Shown in pieces: positions 10,999-20,766 of a stretch of 64,000 nucleotides of DNA. The stretch's first letter is position 1. Each line of letters starts with the position of its first letter. Under the pieces are notes generated by a model. The model was not told where the DNA came from. It saw nothing but the letters and a program-made list of their open reading frames with translations, and searched no databases. Made by a program: the position numbers and the translations under genes. The stretch lies in contig CANTFK010000968.1 in assembly GCA_947646735.1 (NCBI GenBank), positions 62,001 to 126,000 of the forward strand, in the 5' to 3' direction. Source of the stretch: Peronospora farinosa. Lineage: Eukaryota > Oomycota > Peronosporomycetes > Peronosporales > Peronosporaceae.

Positions 10999-13900
10999 TG
11001 ATGCAGTCGGTATTGCGCCATGGTAGCAGTGCGCTGACCATGGAAGCTGTGGCCCTGAGCATCGCATCTGACGGCTACATCTACATGTACCTGATGTTCC
11101 TCGAGCTTTCAGGAGAAGAACGCAAGCCGAGAAGTCTACGTCCTGTCAATACTCTTGTTCTTTTTCGTAGAATCTCTACATGACTGTACTGGTCGCATAA
11201 GGCGTGACGTAAAGGAGACGGTTGATCGATTCTAGCTAGCCAAACATTCGAATGAACCCCCACTCGGTTCTTGGCTTCTCATTAGTAATGTTTGCTGACC
11301 ATTAAAGGTTGAGGGTCATGGGTTGCAGCGGACGTTGGGCACTTGGGTAGGTATCCTCAATGCAGAGGGGACATAGGCTACGTTTCTTGATCCACACATG
11401 GGAGTCTGACGTACTCAGAGACATGAAAGCCTGATGATTGTCGATTGTGGGGATCAAGTATCCGGATCGAACAAGAACTAGTATCCACTCAAGAAGGTCA
11501 TAATGGACAACAATGTTGTAATCCAATATCTCCACCATCATGCTCGTCTTTCAACACGCGAGTGAATTTCCACCTTCAAGGCGATTCCTTTACCACCGAC
11601 CAGAGAAAACAGAGCGTTAATGAGGTGTAGACGACTGACGCCAGAGTGTCTGTCCACCATGTGCATTGTCGCCAGGATTCTCACTCCTTCAGTGCCAGTT
11701 AAAAAATACTGGTCAAAGTCTGCTGAATAATCATCGATAGCGTGAGTTTTGCTCGACGCGATTGCCGCGTGACAATTGTTGCTGGTGCAGATTCAGACGA
11801 CTGCAACCGTCGTGTTTGAAGGTCGACCATCCAATCCTGGTCATAGACATCACCGTGCGTGCGCAACAGACTATGAGTGCTACCTAGGACCCATAAGGGA
11901 ACTCGTGTAACACTCGCGTTGGAACATTTGTAGGGAGCTCATTGCCTATGAACATCAGTGTTTGCCCATGTCAAATTACTAGCAGCAGCGAACTTGCTAC
12001 AAGAGACCTTTTTCGGTCCAACAACAAGTCCTGCTTTTGAAAAGACCCAACCTCCGCATTTGATAAAACATGGTGTTGCATGCAATTAGCAGGGGCAGTA
12101 CGTTTCCAACGGGTGTCGCTGTTTGATATTGCGGCAGTTGTTGTTGGTATTCCATATTACAACGTGTAGCTTTGTGGGATACTAATGTTTACACATACTA
12201 CAACCAGCGGCTGGCTCTGAGAAGGAGCCCCATGAAGCTCAATGCATGGCAGGCAAATCCTCTACATGAGATGTAATTGCTACACTTATTCAAACTTGCG
12301 TCTCCTGTTGAAGGAGAGGGTATGAATCACCTCGAGCTCCTAAGATGATGGCCGTCTTACTCTCTATCATAAAAAGCATCGAGTTCACCGAAGGCTGCCA
12401 AGCGACACATGCCGTGTATAGACCGTTTAACCCTAGCGCCAGAGTCTCGGGATAAACCATATGAGTATCGTATGCTATCGATTTGCGTGCCTGTCCAGAT
12501 GGCTGCTGGGGTTTGGTCGCACCAGGAAGAGATCGTCACCAAGCGTTGGTCCATTGAGAGGACAGCAGAAGAAGAAAGGCGCTGGAACGGTTGCCTTTGT
12601 CGGCACCGTTTGCTTGAAGCGAGAGACTACCATTGGACTTTGACCGGGGAAAGTCGAACTTGGTCCCTCCTCCACCTGATCATTCTGCACAGCGTTACAT
12701 TTTACAAACGAGTTTTTCTGTTCTCGTTTCTAGTTTCTGTAGACTATGTGCCATTCGTGCCTGGCATCAGATGCACGGGTGGCAATCGCTCACACGTGCG
12801 TGCGAGTGGACGGACATTCCACCGGGGGTTTCCCCGTTACTTACCGAGCACCTCATTCGCAGTTGGCAGATAGGGGAGCGTGACGACTTGCGAGTCTCAA
12901 GTCGATGGAGCTCTGCCTATCGGTTCGTATTCAACCACCAGCCGAGTCGTTGTGTGTGGTGGGTAGAGCGCAAAGACGATTGACGATCGTTTTTTTTTCT
13001 CAACTTCCGAGAAGGGGACAAGTGCCGAACACTACATACTACACCTGCAACTGAAAAGTCAAATTTGCGCTCAGAAGTGACACATTGACCAAAGTTTGCC
13101 AAAAGTTCCGAGGAGGAGCAACATTCTCGTCACGAACGTCAAGTCAAAATTCAAGACAGCTGCTTAAAAATCACTTTCCAGTCAAGTAGTTGTCCGATTT
13201 ATCGAATCCTTGCTCCATAAGCATCAAGATTAGCTATTGTCTGTCTCTCTGTTGGTGGCCAACGCGGTGACTTGTTTGCCATTGCACATTTTGATCACTT
13301 TGTAGCAAACGACCAGTCGGGACCAATTACAAACAACGTACATCCAACAATCAGACTGTCTTCTACCTCGACTACACCTTCTCTTCATTTCTACCAATCT
13401 TCATTATGCCGTACGAAAGCTTTACAACACAAGAACAGGTGGAGATCACTGAGGTCGTGCAGGACTCGTTCACCAACGCATGGATGTACGTGCTACACGT
13501 GCAACGCGGCAACACGAGCACGCACTCGTCGCCACGTGGGCCTGTAGAGGAGGGTTTCACGCATGAGTACATCATTAGCCGTCGCTTTAGTGAGTTCAAG
13601 CAGCTCCACATGGCACTAGCGTCCGTCATGGGCGATGCGCTCACGCCACTTCCAGCAGACGGACTCATGTCGATCATTCTGGCGGATAATCAGACGCTAC
13701 TAGAAGAGAGGCGAGAAGTGCTCGCTCAGATTGTTATTGACATTTTGAACCACCCGGTGGCACGTGACCTGCCAGACGTGCTGGAGTTTTTGGGTCATGA
13801 GTCTATTAGCGCCAAGGTCATGGGACCGCTATCAGGTCAGTGTCATGGCTCTATCCACAAGACATCAAGTCCCGCTTGGACGGCACTTAACATCTCTTGC

Positions 13901-14060
13901 CTAGCATCAATCATGTCGTTGTAGTAATTGGGACATGGAGACATCGATTGCAACCCCCAATAGTTTTGACACGCACATGGAAGTCTGCAAAACCTGCAGG
14001 ATTTAATATTTAACGAATGTAGAATACAGTCGTAGACAAACATCAATACAATTAATTGAG
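10999..14060. repeat. Left arm of a ~3.06-kb inverted duplication
   Basis: The whole segment recurs in reverse complement at about 20767-23829 with only scattered substitutions and very few indels. The arm contains the PX gene at 13406-13924 and about 2 kb of 5' flank. That flank holds open frames that recur in the other arm (for example 12409-12873) but match no family I know. Outside positions 10999 and 23829 the two flanks share no similarity. Confidence 0.92.
13406..13924 (+). CDS. PX-domain protein, left-arm copy
   Basis: A single-exon frame of 172 residues. Residues about 10-135 look like a phox-homology (PX) domain: a beta-rich start (VEITEVVQDSFTNAWMYVLH), the signature ISRRFSEFKQLHMAL with the phosphoinositide-binding Arg pair, a LTPLPADGL turn in place of the usual proline-rich loop, and helices ending PDVLEFLGHES. 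PX domains bind PI3P on endosomal membranes; that role is inferred. The last 25 residues may be intron read-through, because GGTCAGTG after GPLS is a possible donor. The copy in the right arm differs by a few residues (ASVMGD versus TSIMGD). Confidence 0.78.
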   Translation: MPYESFTTQEQVEITEVVQDSFTNAWMYVLHVQRGNTSTHSSPRGPVEEGFTHEYIISRRFSEFKQLHMALASVMGDALTPLPADGLMSIILADNQTLLEERREVLAQIVIDILNHPVARDLPDVLEFLGHESISAKVMGPLSGQCHGSIHKTSSPAWTALNISCLASIMSL

Positions 14061-14270
14061 TTGCTTTTACTCAGCTGATAACGTTAATAAAAGCAAAAAA
14101 ACGTGATGTATTTACTGCTAAGGACGCGTTGCTTTTACTCAGCTGATAACGTTAATAAAAGCAAAAAAACGTGATGTATTTACTGCTAAGGACGCGTTGC
14201 TTTTACTCAGCTGATAACGTTAATAAAAGCAAAAAAACGTGATGTATTTACTGCTAAGGACGCGTTGCTT
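14061..14270. repeat. 68-bp tandem repeat, three units plus a partial one
   Basis: Identical 68-bp units start at 14061, 14129 and 14197, and a partial fourth starts at 14265. Each unit opens with TTGCTTTTACT and contains AATAAAAGCAA 36 bp later, so each can fold into a hairpin with an 11-bp stem. A single diverged copy of the unit (first ~50 bp clearly related) lies in inverted orientation at 20699-20766. The array therefore marks the inner edge of both arms of the inverted duplication. Confidence 0.92.
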
Positions 14271-14789
14271 TGCGTGTTCTTCCTATACAGTATGTGCTAA
14301 GCCTCGTAATGGGCCTCGATGACCACAAATATCAAACAAGTACAGCTATTTACAGCCCATTCAAAATAACTACACGCGCTCAAGAAGAGCATCGCACAAG
14401 GTGGGGCTAAGTAACTAAGTAGAAGAGTCGCTCTTGGTCTGTGGTTGCATCCTTCCTTACCAATTTAGATGGTTTTACCAAGCTTAAAAGTCGGAAAGGC
14501 CGAAGAAGTTGACACTGTCAGCACAGCACTAGCTGTAAATCGCGAAGCTTTGAAAGAACATCACAGTTCTGCTTAGCTGAACACAGATCTAAGACTGCCT
14601 GTAAGTCGCACTTGTAACTTTGTAGGCTGATCTGAACACGAACTGCGAGAAGTGTAAGTCTGTATCTGTAGTAAGAAGGCCGTCTCTATTGAAGCAGACC
14701 TGGGATGCAGACAATAAGATGCAGACAATAAAGAGCTGTATAGTTTTTCGTCGAAAAGAAGTACATCTGGACGGCCCTGATTACAGGCA
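14271..14789. other. Intergenic, no gene seen
   Basis: Short imperfect direct repeats only (for example gcagacaataa twice near 14710). Nothing coding was recognised. Confidence 0.4.
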
Positions 14790-15290
14790 GTAGTACTACT
14801 GGCACGATTTGCGCCTTATGCTTAAGATCTACTCTACTCGCCAGAGTGGCTGTAGAAATGTCATGGTCTACTCGGCATGTTTTACAGACGTCAAGTCAAA
14901 AGGGGGGGGGGGCAAAAACACAGTAAGTAGTATAGATTTTTTTCACCGAGCGTTTGTTGCCATTCATTTACCGCTTGTAGAGGATAACGACGCCTCCATT
15001 CATGCGTCTAAGGCTCCAAAAAGAATGTTTGAAGGAGAAGGTAGTGGACGTGATGGACTGCTCAGCCAAATCGCACGACTTGAACCTCATCACAAAATAT
15101 TTTGGGAGGCGCGATGCATACGGTCAGTTTGGCAGTTTCAGACCGAGACGCTCTTATTCAGACGATCAAGGAATCCTGGTTGGAGACAACGCGAACGTCT
15201 ATAAAAGTTTGGTTGCACCTATGTCGAAGAGGTGTACGGCTACGCTGGCTCTTTATGAAACAGAGCAATGGGGGCAATAGGAACCCGTCT
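14790..15290 (+). pseudogene. Tc1/mariner transposase relic
   Basis: Two overlapping frames together follow the C-terminal half of a Tc1-type DDE transposase. The first frame has CRNVMVYSACFTDVKSKG (family: G.VMVWGCFT..G) and then LPLVEDNDASIHASKAPK (family: ..QDNA..H.sk..). A frameshift near 15000 leads to VVDVMDCSAKSHDLNLITKYF, matching the family motif DWPA.SPDLNPIEN.W, and then VYKSLVAPMSKRC. Frameshifts, a poly-G tract at 14900 and missing acidic residues show that it is dead. The N-terminal DNA-binding half and the terminal inverted repeats were not found. Confidence 0.75.
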
Positions 15291-17106
15291 TACTAGTAGT
15301 AGAACCTGATTCAATCAAAGTAGTAGTATACTCGCCAGGTCGATCAACTGCAACTTCAACATTGAACCGGTTGAACTGAGAAGCTGTTTGTACTGCGTTG
15401 CAAAAGTCTCGAGGCGTTTTATAATTGATACTAACATTTACTTTACCATGCATTTATTTCATCGGATTCAACGTTGCATCAGCTTCGCAAAAGTCTTCGT
15501 GAAAATTCTGTGGGCGATCTAAGAACCATCCACGGAGCCACATTGAAGCAAACGATATCGTGATTGGCAAATCAATGGCAAGTGACCGGCATCTATGAAC
15601 TCTTATGTAGCGTAGAACGATCGAGAACTTAGATTCTGTCGCGCTGGTCCAGCGTCTTTTGGTTGGAATTGTGCACACTTGCGACTGAAGAATCAGACTG
15701 CTATCATTTGATCAGCCGCATTCCATGCTATGGACACTAGAATAAAAATAAGCTCACAATCTCGTGACTATAAACGTTCGTTGGGTGAGGTAGTCCAAAG
15801 AAACTTCGAGGGAACTATCCAATTTAGGAGAACCTTCAACAAATTCTAGTTACTCTGTAGCTAATTTCGACGGCATATATACATACATAAATGATATCCC
15901 GTCATCCACGCGGGCTGATAAAGCTGGCTTTATATGATGTCATCATTGCAGTCTGCAGCGGCAGAGGCGAGTCAGAGACAAGCACTGAGCCAGTGAGTTC
16001 CCTACTGTCGTCATTGAAAAAAGGGACGCGATGTTGAAGTGATCCTGACGCATATTCAAGCGACTATAGCGACCGCTGTGTTTTGCTTTCGTCGCTTCAT
16101 CATACAGCATGGATATATATCGCTCACGTACGCATAGGTCGACATGACCCGGCTGACTATGTTGGCATTATCACAGTCAAATGCTTGAAACGAAAAGCAC
16201 ACGGATAGCAATCGTACTGAGCAACGCATGAAAGGGCACAACGAAACGAAAGATTTTCAGTCTACGGAATTTTCAGTCGAACGTCATGTGGATCCTGTAA
16301 AACGGTCGAGCTATTTTTCATAGACCACTTCCATAATATAATCACCTCAACGATCGAAGCTCGAAACTTGATACGTGGAACGCTCTCAGCCGGACAACGC
16401 AATCGAATAGCGTAGTCAAATTTTGTCGCTCACGTTCGAACTCGGGTGTGTCGTGCGCGTTCGATGAACTCCTGATTCGTGGGAAGAAATCAGCTCCGGA
16501 TCGAACTCCGCCGCCGGTGTCAGGTACGCCAGCAACTCGCTGGTAAGTTACGTGACTAAAGTTGAACTCGTGGTCTTTACAGACTTCAGCTCTTGTTAGT
16601 GGCCATCAAATCACGGCCTGCCCATGCGCAGGCGACATGATTCCGGGACATCACCCTTGTAACCAGCCGGTTCCACATCGTACCCCATTGTCAATAGCAA
16701 TCTCTAGCTTCGCGCACATGAACCAACACTGTTAACAAAGCGTAGTCAATACCTCTTTCGTTCTTATACTTACTTGTTCACACGTGCCAATGCGCCTGTC
16801 GTCGAAACGAACGGCGATCAAAAAACGCCATGGGTCTCAACTTGAGACTCGGCCTTGTCGGGCCCGAGCCTTTGGACAGGCGAGAAACGATTTGCATGAC
16901 TTGCTTTGGGTTGAGCAAACGGGTCTGGCCCCCCGAGAAGTTGCATCTTTGTAGAGTGGGAGTTCGACGCACGCTCTCGGACCCGGCGTCGCCTCATCGG
17001 CCATCGTGCGACAAGAAAAAAAAGCAGACTCACTCAAGAGCAGATCGAACACACTTGGGACTTTGGGTTGGTCATTCTCATATTTGCTTGAAAACAATCA
17101 CATCCC
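15291..17106. other. Intergenic between the Tc1 relic and the PX gene
   Basis: Minus-strand frames at 15253-15453 and 15454-15678 are adjacent and not obviously random, but I cannot assign them. From 15700 to 17100 I see no gene. Confidence 0.35.
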
Positions 17107-17781
17107 ATGCCTTACGAGAGCTTCAAGAGTTCACAGCACGTGTCCATCCGTGGTCTTGTGCAGGACCGTAAAACTGGCACGTGGAGGTACCTGCTCCATG
17201 TCACGCGTCATATGCAGGATGACACGTTTGGTGCGTCCGTGCACGCCCGCTGCCCAAAAAAGAGCGAGGACACTTCGAAAGTAGCTGCAAGACCTTGTAC
17301 GACGCAGTCGTACGCGATCCGCCGCAGTTTTGAGGAATTCAAGCGACTTCATGAAGCTCTGGCACCGCTCATGACCAAAGGTGGCAAGTCCCAACTGCCC
17401 AAGATGCCGTACGACAGTCTACTCACATTTTTCGTGGGGGAGACTCAGACGGCTCTACAGAAAAAGAGACTCGCGCTCGAGCGTGTCCTGGCTGCAATTG
17501 AAACTCACCCGGCGGCAAGTGACGCCCCCGAGTACATGGAGTTCTTGGCCAATCTCAACTCGTACGATGAGGTGTCCAAGGCCCCACTGTCGCCCAGCAT
17601 AAGCTCCCGTAGCAGCTTTAGCTATAGTGAAGACAGTATGATCACGCCACGCGATTTCGTGAATTCCAACGTGTTGACTACGTCACGATCCGCTAATGCT
17701 CTGCGACGAGCTTATTACCAGGATGATGCCGCGGTGGAGCACGAAAACCATGTAGCGTTTTCTCATTTTAGTATGACTTGA
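17107..17781 (+). CDS. PX-domain protein, diverged paralogue
   Basis: A single-exon frame of 224 residues with ATG at 17107. It shares the start (MPYESF), the signature AIRRSFEEFKRLHEAL and the end of the domain (APEYMEFLAN) with the two arm copies, but carries an extra ~20-residue loop (about 38-60) and a longer Ser-rich tail (about 160-224). The substitution level shows an older duplication than the inverted arms. It lies between the two arms, so the locus holds three PX genes. Phosphoinositide binding on endosomes is the family expectation, not something shown here. Confidence 0.8.
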   Translation: MPYESFKSSQHVSIRGLVQDRKTGTWRYLLHVTRHMQDDTFGASVHARCPKKSEDTSKVAARPCTTQSYAIRRSFEEFKRLHEALAPLMTKGGKSQLPKMPYDSLLTFFVGETQTALQKKRLALERVLAAIETHPAASDAPEYMEFLANLNSYDEVSKAPLSPSISSRSSFSYSEDSMITPRDFVNSNVLTTSRSANALRRAYYQDDAAVEHENHVAFSHFSMT

Positions 17782-17932
17782 ACAAGTCGGCAGCGAAGAC
17801 GCTGAAGTTTAGAGGACAAAAGCAATTTTTAAGGATCAGTCGTAGGAAATGTACACAAGTAGAGTGAGACGGCTAGAAACTATCGATTGGACCGACGCTC
17901 CCATCGATCAAAAGTAAAGAGGAAAATGTAAG

Positions 17933-19246
17933 TTATGACATCAATCGCTCCGACTTGACGCCTTCCAGGCCTTGGTGCAATTTACGCACCATTCGCACGA
18001 CGTGAGGAACCGAGCGATAACCAAGACCACAGTTGACATTATAGGCCTTGGCTGAACAGCTCTGTGGAGTCATGTCTTTCCAGAAATTGGAAATTAGCAG
18101 ACGCCCGTACTCGAGGAAAGCAAAGTCGTAGTGCCGCTGAAAAGCCTCGAAGGGGTAGCTCTTTTGCAAATCAGACGTGACGTCAAGCGCCTGCAGTCTT
18201 TCGCTCAAGCGATCGTAGTAGAAGTGCAGCAAGTCGAGCTCATTCTCGTCATTAGCAAGTAGTGAAATACTTACCGACGTATTGAGAAAGTTTGCAACGT
18301 CCATTGCACCGAGACCTACACCACTCCATTGCCAGTCGAACGCCACGACTTCGCGTGACCGGGACTCAAAAAACAGGTTGGCGCTCTTGAAGTCGCCATG
18401 CACCACTGTGCTTAATGAAGCGTTTGAGTCCACGGAAAGGCAAGTGCTGATGTATGCGGCTTCTTCAATCATGCGTTCGCCAAGTGATTCCAGCGCTGCT
18501 GTTGATGATAAACCCAACTCGGATATGAAAACTTGTTTCCAGCTCGCAAGCATTTGCGGCCAAATGTACGAAGCTTGTGCGAGTTCTGTCGCACCTCGTT
18601 TCGGGAATGCCCACCAACACGCCGCCGGCCAAAGCTTCGAACGCGCTTTTTCAATTAGATCTTCTTGTCCCCATATCGACGCATGCAAATTTGCGAGGTA
18701 AACCAATGCTTGTTGAGTATCTACACGTCCAAGACAATCAGCGGCTTCGTAGTTAGCTAAAGATGCAGAAGACACTGCACCCAGACACTCCAATAGAATC
18801 ATAAAGTTTTCAGGATTCGAGCACGTTGCCACATGCTCTGCATCACTGGCCATATCAGCGACCATGTTCGTCGTGCACTTTCCAGCAGCATCACTCTGGA
18901 ATACTGCAAGCGGTTGGATAAGAGAAACGCCTCGCGCATGTAACGACGACGCAAAGTGCGCGTAAAATGTCGACTCGGTGTGGTATGAAGCAATGTCGCG
19001 CTTCCAGTGTGCAGCCGACCTCGACGGCAGTTCGTTCCTCGCCGACTTTTTCACAAACACGACCATCTTGCTGTCGTTGTCTTTGAAATGCACTTCGAGC
19101 TTTACGACCGCAGAGTGTTTACCGCGATGAACTGAATCGGGAATCACATTTACCGCCAACACTTGTCGACCGAGAAAAACGCACTCTTGAAACCACTGCG
19201 GCGTCATCTCTCGTCCATCCAGTGCGCTGCATAATGAATAACACAA
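17933..19246 (-). CDS. APH/choline-kinase-like phosphotransferase
   Basis: An open frame of 437 residues. The catalytic part has the APH/EcKinase signature: LANLHASIW (184-192), VVHGDFKSANLFF with the catalytic Asp (HGD at 283-285) and FDWQWSG with the metal-binding Asp (303-309), followed by the GAMDVANFL helix typical of this superfamily. A Lys-containing N-lobe strand (MVVFVKKSA, about 61-69) could bind ATP. The substrate cannot be told; family members phosphorylate small alcohols such as choline, ecdysteroids or aminoglycosides. The stop of the BPNT1-like gene upstream on the same strand is only about 70 bases away, so the intergenic space is very short. A tiny 5' exon is possible, because a TTATGCAG acceptor lies near the ATG. 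Confidence 0.75.
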   Translation of the reverse strand: MCYSLCSALDGREMTPQWFQECVFLGRQVLAVNVIPDSVHRGKHSAVVKLEVHFKDNDSKMVVFVKKSARNELPSRSAAHWKRDIASYHTESTFYAHFASSLHARGVSLIQPLAVFQSDAAGKCTTNMVADMASDAEHVATCSNPENFMILLECLGAVSSASLANYEAADCLGRVDTQQALVYLANLHASIWGQEDLIEKARSKLWPAACWWAFPKRGATELAQASYIWPQMLASWKQVFISELGLSSTAALESLGERMIEEAAYISTCLSVDSNASLSTVVHGDFKSANLFFESRSREVVAFDWQWSGVGLGAMDVANFLNTSVSISLLANDENELDLLHFYYDRLSERLQALDVTSDLQKSYPFEAFQRHYDFAFLEYGRLLISNFWKDMTPQSCSAKAYNVNCGLGYRSVPHVVRMVRKLHQGLEGVKSERLMS

Positions 19247-19317
19247 GAGGACAGTGCAAATGAGTAAGTAGACACGTATGTATTTCGTTGCATAGCTTTA
19301 CAGCTAGCTTATGACAT

Positions 19318-20369
19318 CTACCTCGTAAGGTTGACCTTTGTGATGACGTTTACTATCATCTCGTGCGTCTCAGGCTTTACACAAGCGATCAATCCACGCT
19401 CATTGTCGAAATCGGGTGCGTTGTTAATGTGGTCGTACATGTACACATTGCCCTGCGTATCGGTGAGCTTACCGCCAAGCCCTTCAATGAGAGGCTCGAC
19501 CGCACAGATATCCCACTTGCGCGTTGCCGCCTTAAAACGGAAAAATCCGTCGCTTTGACCCGTCAGAACACCGAGCACCATCGTGCCTGTAGCACCACCC
19601 GTTAGGATCGTAGAAGGGGTTAGCAACTGTAACGCGTTGTTAACTAATTCGCAGTCAGTTGACGACACGGTGCAGATTAGATCGCGCTTGGACGACTTGT
19701 CTGTTTGCTTCAAGAGCTTGGCGTGTGTTATCTGAGCCTCACTCTCATGATGTTCACTGCGAAAAACACCAACACTTGGACCACCTACAAAGAAAAATAG
19801 CCATTAGTATTAGAGATTCAATTAAATAGTGAGATAAAGCTACAGGAGAGTGTCCTACCCCAATAGGTAATGCCATGTTTGCCATGGAAGGGCAGATGGA
19901 CAACACCTGCGATAGGACGCTGTTTGTACGAGATACCGATGAGTACCGACACTTCATTGTACATTTTGGCAGCAAAGCGTTTGGTACCGTCCAGTGGATC
20001 GACCCATAGTACAAGATCTTTCCAATTTAGTACAAGATTCTGGACATCATCACCACCGTCAAAGGTCACGTTGTCAAGTGCCTTGAGATCACACTGTACG
20101 ACGTCCTCGAGAGCTGGTGGACCAAGCTCACCTTCTTCACCCACAATGGTCAATTGTGGAAAAGATTTACGTAAAGCGTAGATAATTCGTTGCTGTGAGC
20201 GACGATCGGCAATTGTCTGTGGATCATAGGTACCTTCCTGTTTATTGACCATGTCGAGTGCAACATGATGTTCTACTACTTCACGAATGACACGACCACC
20301 ATATAAACTGGCTGAGAAGCACGCAGCCAGTAGTGGGCGCAACAAAGGGCTTGATATTGGAGTAGCCAT
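19318..20369 (-). CDS. 3'(2'),5'-bisphosphate nucleotidase (BPNT1-like), IMPase superfamily
   Basis: Two exons (20369-19859, 19784-19318) join in frame to 325 residues. Metal-binding signatures of the lithium-sensitive phosphatase superfamily are present: VGEEGELG (76-83), WVDPLDGTKRF (122-132), and KWDICAVEPLIEGLGG near residue 260-275, whose Asp (262) is the third metal ligand. GGATGTMVLGVL precedes it as in BPNT1 proteins. These enzymes hydrolyse PAP or inositol polyphosphates; the pattern and length favour BPNT1 over inositol monophosphatase. The exon join gives YWG-GPSVGVF, as expected for the family. It has the same orientation as the APH-like gene. Confidence 0.85.
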
Positions 20370-20766
20370 TGCAGCACTATAATAAAGTGCAAGTAGAAAG
20401 AAGAGGATAAGAGTTTAATAGAGCGCAACAAGGAATGGCTGGCATGAAGAGACCACGCAGGAATGCTCGCTCACACGTCGCAGAAATGGAGGTCTTGTCT
20501 ACTTAATCGTCATATCTTAGATTAGCTAAATAGAAATTGCTTTGATTGCTAATCCTTCGAGGGAAGAAGACTTGGAATTTGTATGCAACAGAGCAAAGAT
20601 AAGAACCGACGTCAATGGCTGCCAGCTTTTCATCCGTGATTTGTTATCGGCTCAAAAAAATGACAGTAGAACTCATTATATGCGGCGCCGTGACAGTTGC
20701 GTTAAGTGCGCTCAGTACATTGCGTTTTGTTGCTTTTATTGACGTTAACAACTGAGTAAAAGCAAA
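20370..20766. other. Intergenic, with a diverged 68-bp unit at its end
   Basis: 5' flank of the BPNT1-like gene. Positions 20699-20766 hold a single inverted, diverged copy of the 68-bp unit found in tandem at 14061. Confidence 0.55.

Noticed and set aside
11302..11541. 79-residue minus-strand frame with a regular composition, and its mirror at 23285-23524
   Set aside because: Repeated only because the arm is duplicated; no family recognised and no neighbouring exon fits.
12409..12873. 154-residue frame, repeated in the other arm at 21952-22416
   Set aside because: Its conservation is explained by the recent inverted duplication. No domain, and overlapping frames are equally long.
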